A stretch of DNA of 64,000 nt from Rhizobium freirei PRF 81. GTDB taxonomy: Bacteria; Pseudomonadota; Alphaproteobacteria; Rhizobiales; Rhizobiaceae. The stretch covers positions 38,442 through 102,441 of the forward strand of contig NZ_AQHN01000001.1 of the NCBI RefSeq assembly GCF_000359745.1, written 5' to 3'. Of the stretch, positions 57,456 to 64,000 are shown in pieces. The notes under the pieces are model-generated. The model had not been told where the DNA came from. It made no database searches and saw only the letters and a program-made list of their open reading frames with translations. Position 1 is the first letter of the stretch; every line of letters starts with the position of its first letter. Made by a program: the position numbers and the translations under genes.

Positions 57456-60413
57456 TCACCCGAAAAGCTTCTTGTTGTCCGGATCGACGAAGACCGGATT
57501 GCAGACCTCCGCCGGCACCTCTTCGCCACGCAGCCCGTCCCAGACGACCACATGTTCGCCAATCCGCTCGCGGCCCGATTTCAGGAAGGCCAATGCGATG
57601 GAATGACCAAGAACCGGCGAGAAGCAGGCCGAGGACACATGCCCCTGATCGTTCACGGTCGACGGCCTTGCACCTTCCTTCAGAAGATGCGCGCCGGCGT
57701 GGATCTCCTTCGTCGTGTCGAGCGGCTTCAGCCCCACGAGCTGCCCGCGATCGGCGGCGGTCAGACCGAAGCGCGTCGACAATCGCTTGCCGATGAAATC
57801 CGGTTTCTGAGCCGACATCATTTTTCCAAGGCCGACATCGTCGGGAGTTGTCCGGCCATCCAGCTCGTTGTGGGTGACGTGGCCCTTCTCGATGCGCAGC
57901 ACGTTGAGAGCTTCGACGCCATAGGCGCAGATGCCATGCGACTTGCCGGCCTCCATGATCGCATCCGCCACCGCCTCGCCATAGCCGGCCGGAACCGCAA
58001 GTTCGTAGGCAAGCTCGCCCGAGAAGGAGATACGGAACAGGCGCCCCTTCAGGCCGCCCTTCAGCACGACTTCGGCGGCGGCGAGGAACGGGAAGAAGGA
58101 GTCGGAAATATCGTCTTCGACGATCTGCTCCAGCACCAGCCGTGCCTTCGGGCCGGCAATCGCCATCTGCGCCCATTGATCGGAAGAGGAAACGAAGCGG
58201 ACGTCGAGCTGCGGCCAGAGCGTCTGCGCTGAGAATTCCATATGCGTCATCACCTCGCCGGCCATTGCCGTCGTGGTCGTGAGGAAGAAATGGTCCGGCG
58301 TCAGCCGGCTCGTCGTGCCGTCGTCGAAGACCATGCCGTCTTCGCGCAGCATCAATCCGTAGCGCGCCTTGCCGACCGGCAGCTTCAGGAAGGCATTGGA
58401 ATAGAGGCGGTTGAGAAACTCCGCCGCATCCTTGCCGAAGACCTCGATCTTGCCGAGTGTCGACACGTCGCAAAGCCCGACATTGTTGCGCACATTCAGA
58501 ACTTCGCGGTCGACGCTGTCGCGCCAGCCCTTCTCGCCCGGCCTGGCAAACCAAGACGAGCGATACCAGAGACCGGCTTCGACGAAGGTCGCGCCATTCT
58601 TCTTCGCCCAGCCATGCAGCGGCGATTCCCTGACCGGCTGCGCATGCTTGTCGCGCGCCGTACCGGCCAGCGCACCGAAGGAAACAGGCGTGTAGAATGG
58701 GCGGAACGTCGTCGTGCCGACGGCGGCGGGGCTGACGCCACGCATGCCGGCGATGATGCCGGCGGCATTCACATTGCCGAGCTTGCCCTGGTCCGTCGCC
58801 ATGCCGCTCGTCGTGTAACGCTTGGCATGCTCCACATGGCCAAAACCTTCACGCAGGGCAAGACCGAGATCCTTGGCGTGGACATCGTTCTGGAAGTCGA
58901 CGAAAGCCTTGTCCTTCGCGCCCGGCACATGCCAGATCGCCGCAAAGGATGGATCGTATTCGCCCTCGACTTCGGGCAGGTCCGCCGTTTGAGCCGCGCG
59001 GCCGAGGCTTTCGACGACCAGCCGCGCCTTTTCCGCGCCATCGGCAAGACAACCGGAAACGCTCTCGATACCGGCTGCCGAGCCGGAAATCTCCAGCTCG
59101 CCGCCGACGATCGGCGCCATGAACGCCTGGTTTTCGTCCGACCACACCGGCTTGGCGCCGCGCTGGCAGGCAAGATGGATGATCGGCGACCAGCCGCCGG
59201 ACATGGCAAGCGCATCGCATGCGATCAGCTCATCCAGGCCGCCACGATCGGCGATGACGCCGCTGATACGGTACTTGCCCTTGGTCGCATGGACGCTTGC
59301 GGCATGAACCACACGAACGCCCTGAGGCGCGGCATCGGCCGATGCGGCGCGCGTATCGAGGATCGCCGAGATCTCGACGCCCGCAGCGGCTAGATCGGCG
59401 GCCGTGCGATAGCCGGAGCCGCCATTGGTGAAGATGGCCACCTTCTGGCCGGCAACGACGCCATAGCGATTGAGATAGCTACGCATCGCGCCGGCCATCA
59501 TGACGCCCGGACGATCGTTGCCGCCGAACACCAGCGGCCGCTCTTCGGCGCCGGAGGCAAGGATGGCGCGCCTGGCGGCGATGCGCCAGAGACGCTCGAC
59601 GGGAAGATCCGGCGATGGCATCGCCACATGCTTCTGCACCTTTTCGACAGCGCCGAAGACGTTACCGTCATACCAGCCGAACACGGTCGTACGCGGCATA
59701 AGCGTCACATTCTCGAAGCTCTGCAGCTCGTCCAGCACCGTCTGTACGAAGGCATCGGCCGACACGCCGCCGATGGCCAGCCTTTCCGACAGCAGCGAAC
59801 CGCCCAGACGAAAGCCTTCGTCTGCCAGCACGACACGCAGACCCGCGCGAGCGGCGGTCAGAGCGGCCATCAATCCCGCAGGCCCCGATCCGATAACAAG
59901 CAGATCGCAATGCGCCCAGGCTTTCTCATAGCGGTCCGGATCGGCCTGCATGACAGCCTTGCCCAGACCGGCGGCACGCCGGATCAGCGGCTCGTAGACC
60001 TTCTCCCAGAAGGCGGCCGGCCACATGAAGGTCTTGTAGTAGAAGCCTGCCCCAAGGAAGGGCGACAACAACCCGTTGACCGAACCCAAGTCGTATTTCA
60101 GCGACGGCCAGCGGTTCTGGCTCACGGCCGTCATACCTTGATAAAGCTCGGCGACGGTGGCGCGCGTATTCGGCTCGGTGCGGCCGTCACTGCCGATGGT
60201 GACGAGCGCATTCGGCTCGGCCGAACCCGCCGTCAGGATGCCGCGCGGCCGGTGATATTTGAAGCTGCGCCCGACGAGCAGCTGGTCATTGGCAAGAAGG
60301 GCGGCTGCGAGCGTGTCGCCTTCCAGCCCCCTCATTTCCCTGCCGTCGAATTTGAAGGAAAGCGGGCGACTGCGATTGACGAGGGCGCCGGCCGACAGAC
60401 GATAAGCAGTCAT
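57456..60413 (-). CDS. soxA: Sarcosine oxidase alpha subunit SoxA
   Basis: A 985-residue subunit: an N-terminal 2Fe-2S-like/SoxA-A3 domain (SFKYHRPRGILTAGSAEPNA), a nucleotide-binding domain for NAD (LLVIGSGPAGLMAALTAARA, about residue 170), and a C-terminal GcvT-like folate domain (VGLCDVSTLGKIEVFGKDAA, ISFSGELAYELAVPAGYGEA, VEALNVLRIEKGHVTHNELD). With SoxB, D and G it oxidises sarcosine to glycine plus formaldehyde or methylene-THF and H2O2. Its ATG overlaps the soxD stop (ATGA). Full length for the family. Confidence 0.95.
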   Translation of the reverse strand: MTAYRLSAGALVNRSRPLSFKFDGREMRGLEGDTLAAALLANDQLLVGRSFKYHRPRGILTAGSAEPNALVTIGSDGRTEPNTRATVAELYQGMTAVSQNRWPSLKYDLGSVNGLLSPFLGAGFYYKTFMWPAAFWEKVYEPLIRRAAGLGKAVMQADPDRYEKAWAHCDLLVIGSGPAGLMAALTAARAGLRVVLADEGFRLGGSLLSERLAIGGVSADAFVQTVLDELQSFENVTLMPRTTVFGWYDGNVFGAVEKVQKHVAMPSPDLPVERLWRIAARRAILASGAEERPLVFGGNDRPGVMMAGAMRSYLNRYGVVAGQKVAIFTNGGSGYRTAADLAAAGVEISAILDTRAASADAAPQGVRVVHAASVHATKGKYRISGVIADRGGLDELIACDALAMSGGWSPIIHLACQRGAKPVWSDENQAFMAPIVGGELEISGSAAGIESVSGCLADGAEKARLVVESLGRAAQTADLPEVEGEYDPSFAAIWHVPGAKDKAFVDFQNDVHAKDLGLALREGFGHVEHAKRYTTSGMATDQGKLGNVNAAGIIAGMRGVSPAAVGTTTFRPFYTPVSFGALAGTARDKHAQPVRESPLHGWAKKNGATFVEAGLWYRSSWFARPGEKGWRDSVDREVLNVRNNVGLCDVSTLGKIEVFGKDAAEFLNRLYSNAFLKLPVGKARYGLMLREDGMVFDDGTTSRLTPDHFFLTTTTAMAGEVMTHMEFSAQTLWPQLDVRFVSSSDQWAQMAIAGPKARLVLEQIVEDDISDSFFPFLAAAEVVLKGGLKGRLFRISFSGELAYELAVPAGYGEAVADAIMEAGKSHGICAYGVEALNVLRIEKGHVTHNELDGRTTPDDVGLGKMMSAQKPDFIGKRLSTRFGLTAADRGQLVGLKPLDTTKEIHAGAHLLKEGARPSTVNDQGHVSSACFSPVLGHSIALAFLKSGRERIGEHVVVWDGLRGEEVPAEVCNPVFVDPDNKKLFG

Positions 60414-60688
60414 CGTGCCGCCTCCTTCGCCTTGACTTCGGCATCGGTAACGGAAAAGACCTCGTGGGTGACATTGCTGCGGTCGACGACCAGCCAGCGG
60501 CGACATCCCGCGCTGTGATGCCAATATTCCTGAATTCGGCCGCGCTCGTTGTCGCGGACGAAGACGTAGCGGTTCCAGTCTTCATCCGGCGCAGTCTGCG
60601 CCGGGCGGACGACGGACGCCGAGCCGCGAATGGAGAATTCTTCCTTGGGTCGCACGCCGCAATGCGGGCAGTTGATCAAGCTTGCCAT
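60410..60688 (-). CDS. soxD: Sarcosine oxidase delta subunit SoxD
   Basis: A 92-residue SoxD: MASLINCPHCGVRPKEEFSI with Cys7 and Cys10, then EYWHHSAGCRRWLVVDRSNV with His57/58 and Cys62, the zinc ligands of this subunit, and TWNRY-like DEDWNRYVFVRDNERGRIQE. It sits between soxB (13 bp) and soxA (4-bp overlap). The longer open frame upstream lies inside soxB and is not used. Confidence 0.94.
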   Translation of the reverse strand: MASLINCPHCGVRPKEEFSIRGSASVVRPAQTAPDEDWNRYVFVRDNERGRIQEYWHHSAGCRRWLVVDRSNVTHEVFSVTDAEVKAKEAAR

Positions 60689-60701
60689 TGGTATTGTGCC
60701 C

Positions 60702-61952
60702 TTAATGCAGGTTCGGCTGCGGACCCTTGCCGCTTTCGTCGATCGCAAAGCCGCGCTCGAAGCGGTCAAGACGCAGAAGGCGGCTGACGTCGTGGCTCTC
60801 GCCCCTGGCGATCAGATGCGCTAAGCAGAAGCCCGAGGCCGGCGTCGCTTTGAAGCCGCCATAGTTCCAGCCGCAGTTCAGATACAGATTGTCGATGGGG
60901 GTGCGATCGATGATCGGCGAGCCATCCATACTCATATCCATGACGCCGCCCCAGGTGCGCAGCACGCGGACACGCGACAGGCCGGGAATGAGCGAAACGC
61001 CCTCCTCCATCGTATGCTCGACGGTAGCGAGATTGCCGCGCTGGGCATAGGAGCTGTAGTAATCGATATCGGCGCCGAAGACCAAACCGCCCTTGTCCGA
61101 CTGCGAGATATAGAAGTGTCCCGCGCCGTAGGTAATGACATTGTCGATGACGGGCTTCAGCCCTTCGGAAACGAAGGCCTGAAGCACATGGGTTTCGATC
61201 GGCAGATCAAGATCGGCCATATTGCCAAGGATCGAGATATGGCCGGCAGCCGCAAGCGCCAGCTTGTTGCAGCCGATGAAGCCGCGATTGGTCTCGACGC
61301 CGGTGACGATACCGTTCTCGCGGCGGATGCCGATGACTTCGCATTGCTGGATGAGATCGACGCCGCGGCTGTCGGCGCCGCGCGCATAGCCCCAGGCGAC
61401 CGCATCGTGCCGCGCCGTGCCGCCGCGCCGCTGCAAGAGGCCGCCGAGGATCGGAAAGCGGGCATGATCGAAATTCAGGTAAGGCATCATCCGGCGGACC
61501 TGCTCGCGATTGAGCAGCTCCGCATCGACGCCGTGCATGCGCATGGCGTTGCCGCGCCGGGCATAGGCATCGCGCTGCCCATCGGAATGGAACAGGTTGA
61601 CGATGCCGCGCTGAGAGACCATGGCATTGTAGTTGAAGTCCTGCTCCAGCCCTTCCCAAAGCTTCATCGAGAACTCGTAGAACGGCTCGTTGCCCGGCAG
61701 CAGATAGTTGGAGCGGATGATCGTCGTGTTGCGCCCGACATTGCCCGAGCCGATATAGCTCTTTTCCAGCACCGCCACATTGGTGATGCCGAATTCCTTG
61801 GCGAGATAATAGGCCGTCGCCAGCCCATGCCCGCCACCGCCGACGATGATCACGTCATAATGCGGTTTAGGCTCGGGCGTCCGCCACACCGGCTGCCAGT
61901 GACGATTGCCTGAAAATGCCTGTTTTAGAAGCTGATATGCCGAATATCGCAT
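60702..61952 (-). CDS. soxB: Sarcosine oxidase beta subunit SoxB
   Basis: A 416-residue flavoprotein: DVIIVGGGGHGLATAYYLAK (FAD loop, about residue 33), VAVLEKSYIGSGNVGRNTTI, RNYLLPGNE-like IRSNYLLPGNEPFYEFSMKL, and GWNYGGFKATPASGFCLAHL near the C-terminus, matching SoxB. It binds FAD and the covalent FMN in family members and carries the amine oxidation site. It is the first gene of soxBDAG. The 302-bp upstream gap should hold the promoter. Confidence 0.95.
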   Translation of the reverse strand: MRYSAYQLLKQAFSGNRHWQPVWRTPEPKPHYDVIIVGGGGHGLATAYYLAKEFGITNVAVLEKSYIGSGNVGRNTTIIRSNYLLPGNEPFYEFSMKLWEGLEQDFNYNAMVSQRGIVNLFHSDGQRDAYARRGNAMRMHGVDAELLNREQVRRMMPYLNFDHARFPILGGLLQRRGGTARHDAVAWGYARGADSRGVDLIQQCEVIGIRRENGIVTGVETNRGFIGCNKLALAAAGHISILGNMADLDLPIETHVLQAFVSEGLKPVIDNVITYGAGHFYISQSDKGGLVFGADIDYYSSYAQRGNLATVEHTMEEGVSLIPGLSRVRVLRTWGGVMDMSMDGSPIIDRTPIDNLYLNCGWNYGGFKATPASGFCLAHLIARGESHDVSRLLRLDRFERGFAIDESGKGPQPNLH

Positions 61953-62254
61953 GCATTCATCCCGATGCTACCCCGGCCGCACATTCGCACATGCAATAAA
62001 AACGACAAGTCCCGAAAGGACGAAAAAGCTTCGCAAACAGGACATGTTCTTTCCCGAATGCGCACGGGCGTTGAGCGATTGTCTCTCAAACGACACGCCC
62101 CGCCGCTCGGCGGGTTTAACGACGGCCCGCCATGCAGAGCCTTGTTGCGAAAGCCTCGCCCTGGCGCTAAGGCATAGGGAGCCGGATCATCCATCCTCTA
62201 AACTCCGTGTTTGCGACTTCCTATCTATAATGTCCGGACACTTTAAGCGCGAAC
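61953..62254. other. Divergent intergenic region soxB / cysQ-like gene
   Basis: No gene is supported in these 302 bp. A short inverted repeat CCGCCGCTCGGCGG lies at about 62101-62115, and a 4-bp stem (GTCC/GGAC) followed by T-rich sequence on the minus strand lies at 62009-62021. I see no riboswitch pattern (no glycine-type core) and no convincing promoter. Confidence 0.4.
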
Positions 62255-63073
62255 ATGGCGCGGAAGACGAACAGACAAATGCTCGCAACATTTGAAATGG
62301 CGGCACTCGAGGCGGGAAAGGCCATATTGGAGGTCTACCGCGCCGGTTATGCCGTTGTCCTCAAACAGGATATGAGCCCGGTCACCCTCGCCGACGAGCG
62401 TGCCGAACACATCATTCTCGAGCATCTGGCGCGTGACTTCCCCGATATTCCGGCCATCGCGGAAGAATCCGTCTCCGCCGGCAAGATTCCCGATATTCGC
62501 GGCCGCCCCTTCTTTCTGGTCGATCCGCTCGACGGCACGCGCGAATTCATCGAGCACCGCGACGAGTTCACCGTCAACATCGCCTATATCGTCAACGGCA
62601 TTCCCGTCGCCGGCATCGTCTACGCTCCTGCATTGGGATTGGCCTTCACGGGCGAGCCGGGCAAAGCCCGCAAGCTGATCGTCGACGAGCACTTTACCGT
62701 CGTTGACCGTCTTGCGATCGCCGTGCGCGAACGGCCAGACAAGATGACTGCGCTTGCCAGCCGTTGTCACAGCAATGAAAAAACCGAGAGCTTCCTGACG
62801 GGCAACCCGATTTCCGCCTGCACCTCGATTGGCTCCTCGCTGAAATTCTGTCTGCTCGCTGAAGGCAAGGCCGATGTCTATCCGCGCTTTGCCCGCACCA
62901 TGGAGTGGGATACCGCAGCCGGCGACGCCGTGCTGCGCGCCGCCGGGGGCACTACCGTAACCACGCAAGGCGATCTTCTGACCTACGGCAAAACCAACCA
63001 AAGCGAAGATTGCGACTTCGCCAATCCGAGCTTCGTCTGCTGGGGCGGAAAGAAGAACGGCCTGCACGCATAG
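62255..63073 (+). CDS. cysQ: 3'(2'),5'-bisphosphate nucleotidase CysQ (inositol monophosphatase family)
   Basis: A 272-residue Mg-dependent phosphatase: SPVTLADERAEHIILEHLAR, IPAIAEESVSAGKIPDI (metal Glu pair), the hallmark FFLVDPLDGTREFIEHRDEF (DPLDGT), and MEWDTAAGDAVLRAAGG (WDTAAGD). DPLDGTREF rather than DPIDGT favours CysQ over inositol monophosphatase. CysQ removes 3'-phosphoadenosine 5'-phosphate made in sulfate assimilation. ATG 62255 (MARKTNRQM) has no strong ribosome binding site; ATG 62279 is an alternative. Confidence 0.85.
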   Translation: MARKTNRQMLATFEMAALEAGKAILEVYRAGYAVVLKQDMSPVTLADERAEHIILEHLARDFPDIPAIAEESVSAGKIPDIRGRPFFLVDPLDGTREFIEHRDEFTVNIAYIVNGIPVAGIVYAPALGLAFTGEPGKARKLIVDEHFTVVDRLAIAVRERPDKMTALASRCHSNEKTESFLTGNPISACTSIGSSLKFCLLAEGKADVYPRFARTMEWDTAAGDAVLRAAGGTTVTTQGDLLTYGKTNQSEDCDFANPSFVCWGGKKNGLHA

Positions 63074-63277
63074 TGCTGCCTTTGAGAGGTAGAGCAGTGT
63101 TTCAGCCTGCGGCGGAGAAGTATTCTGCGCAAGTATAATCGCCCTCAAAGCGTAAGTTTTCACTGACGAAAAATGATAGGTCCGGCGGCCGCTTCCTTCT
63201 GAAATGGCGGAAAGACAAGGCACTTTACCCGGCTAAGGCAAGAGCAAATCAGGCACCTGTCACAATCATTAAAATTA

Positions 63278-63292
63278 TTAGCAAAGTCTTAC
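63278..63292. promoter_or_regulatory. Candidate CtrA-binding site upstream of sciP
   Basis: TTAGCAAAGTCTTAC resembles the CtrA consensus TTAA-N7-TTAA with one mismatch per half, and continues as TTACCATG, close to the half site TTAACCAT. It is 75 bp before the sciP start. sciP is a CtrA target in Caulobacter. Confidence 0.45.
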
Positions 63293-63366
63293 CATGTGCT
63301 TAGGCAATTTTTAAATGTGGCAAGCTAGAGTGCCACTCGTGGTCTTGAGTGTGTGTAGAGAGTCCA

Positions 63367-63642
63367 ATGACCGAAATGATACGTCCCCGAGTGAAGTATG
63401 TCATCGGCCCCGATGGCAGCCCGCTGACGATAGCCGACCTTCCGCCGCCGAATACGCGCCGCTGGGTCATTCGTCGCAAGGCAGAGGTTGTCGCCGCCGT
63501 GCGTGGTGGTCTACTCAGCTTGGAAGAAGCCTGCGAACGTTATACTTTGACTGTCGAGGAATTCCTCTCCTGGCAGTCGTCCATTAATACTCATGGCCTT
63601 GCCGGTCTCCGGACGACGCGTATACAGCAGTATCGCCACTGA
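63367..63642 (+). CDS. sciP: CtrA inhibitor SciP (DUF1153)
   Basis: A 91-residue SciP: MIRPRVKYVIGPDGSPLTIA, DLPPPNTRRWVIRRKAEVVA and a helix-turn-helix GLLSLEEACERYTLTVEEFL. SciP binds CtrA at its promoters and blocks activation, restricting CtrA-dependent transcription in the cell cycle. Family length is about 90 residues. I place the start at 63367 (GAGAG upstream); an in-frame ATG at 63349 adds six residues. It has its own terminator at 63675-63716. Confidence 0.95.
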   Translation: MTEMIRPRVKYVIGPDGSPLTIADLPPPNTRRWVIRRKAEVVAAVRGGLLSLEEACERYTLTVEEFLSWQSSINTHGLAGLRTTRIQQYRH

Positions 63643-63674
63643 CCGCAGCGACAGCACCAATTTTTGAGCTTTTG

Positions 63675-63716
63675 TTCGGGCCTCTTTTCCCAAACGGGAC
63701 AGAGGCCCGAATTATT
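63675..63716 (+). terminator. Terminator of sciP
   Basis: TTCGGGCCTCT (63675-63685) and AGAGGCCCGAA (63701-63711) form an 11-bp perfect stem with 15-nt loop, followed by TTATT. The loop itself holds CCCAAACGGG, so a compound hairpin forms. Confidence 0.8.
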
Positions 63717-63775
63717 GGGCGAAGCCCGCTCTAAAGCGCGAACTTACGTCTCAATCACCTTTTCGAAGAACAGGC

Positions 63776-63886
63776 TTATCGGCGGAATTCGCCCGGATGG
63801 AGCCGCGCAGCGATCTGATCCGACTGACGAAGAAGGACTTCAACTTCGGCTTGTCGCGAACTTTCCCGTTGAACGTAAAAGGCCAT
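63776..63886 (-). CDS. Candidate 36-residue protein with strong ribosome binding site
   Basis: The minus strand has AAAGGAGG, three bases, then ATG at 63886, and an open frame of 36 codons to TAA: MAFYVQRESSRQAEVEVLLR then QSDQIAARLHPGEFRR. It is charged and helix-prone without a membrane segment. I do not recognise a family. Upstream is the RIME-like repeat (starting at 63898), so any promoter would lie in or beyond that repeat. The Shine-Dalgarno match is the main evidence. Confidence 0.45.
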   Translation of the reverse strand: MAFYVQRESSRQAEVEVLLRQSDQIAARLHPGEFRR

Positions 63887-63897
63887 TAACCTCCTTT

Positions 63898-64000
63898 AGA
63901 GCATTTCCGCTTTTCTTCGAATCGCGAAAACGCTCTATCCTCTTATTTCCCAACGCATTCCGGACGGAAAACCGCCGCGCACTTTTCCTGGAAATGCTCT
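63898..64000 (-). repeat. RIME-like intergenic repeat, copy C (inverted)
   Basis: Read on the minus strand this 103-bp stretch has the two modules of copy B at 29391: AGAGCATTTCCAGGAAAAGT then GCGGTTTTCCGTCCGGAATG, a short spacer, and AGAGCGTTTTCGCGATTCGA to GCGGAAATGCTCT. It begins and ends with AGAGC/GCTCT and touches the window edge, so it may be complete. Confidence 0.85.

Noticed and set aside
61953..62254. Glycine riboswitch upstream of soxB
   Set aside because: The expected paired aptamer cores are absent; only short unrelated stems occur.

Overview
The window looks like a piece of a Rhizobium/Agrobacterium-type chromosome (Rhizobiaceae, Alphaproteobacteria). The evidence is an hmuPSTUV haem-uptake operon divergent from tonB with a RirA-type iron operator, the NepR/EcfG/PhyR general stress response, SciP (the small CtrA-associated cell-cycle regulator), a urease operon with rhizobial accessory genes, Bra/Liv-type amino-acid transport genes, and RIME-like palindromic intergenic repeats. 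Genes are dense and GC-rich throughout, and no insertion sequence, prophage, CRISPR array, rRNA or tRNA gene was seen.

Layout. 1-10203: carbohydrate uptake and catabolism. It holds a CUT1 sugar ABC transporter (minus strand), two Gfo/Idh/MocA dehydrogenases, a ThuA-family protein, a TIM-barrel isomerase and a LacI regulator, with a TetR-SMR efflux pair inserted in the middle. Two different LacI-type operator palindromes are visible. 10294-18248: a truncated haemoglobin, then iron/haem genes: IsdG-like haem monooxygenase, DUF2325 operon, tonB, hmuPSTUV, with two TGA-N9-TCA iron operators. 18271-22505: general stress response island (DUF883 pair, ecfG, nepR, phyR, HWE kinase). Four perfect GGAAC-N16/17-CGTT promoters are present, one of which drives an unannotated small RNA of about 123 nt with C-rich loops and a terminator, reminiscent of GsrN.

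22821-34253: reductive pyrimidine catabolism. PreT/PreA, dihydropyrimidinase and an N-carbamoyl-beta-alanine amidohydrolase convert uracil or thymine to beta-amino acid, CO2 and ammonia. RutR lies beside them with a good operator, followed by an NMT1/THI5-type ABC transporter that contains a 55-residue membrane protein. 34646-39174: an RND efflux pair. 39213-46986: urease genes in two blocks (ureD-A-DUF1272-B-LprI-GT29-like-C, terminator, then GGDEF-ureE-F-G). The GT29 (sialyltransferase)-like protein between ureB and ureC is unexpected.

47205-53938: a 2-hydroxyacid dehydrogenase and branched-chain amino-acid transport genes (livK separate from livHMGF plus a membrane protein). 54247-61952: methylated-amine catabolism, with a dimethylglycine-dehydrogenase-like flavoprotein and sarcosine oxidase soxBDAG. 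62255-64000: cysQ-like phosphatase, sciP with a candidate CtrA site, a 36-codon ORF with a very strong ribosome binding site, and a repeat at the right edge.

Nitrogen release is a common theme (pyrimidine ring opening, urease, amino-acid uptake, sarcosine demethylation). Iron/haem uptake and the general stress response are the best-supported regulons because their cis-sites can be read directly.
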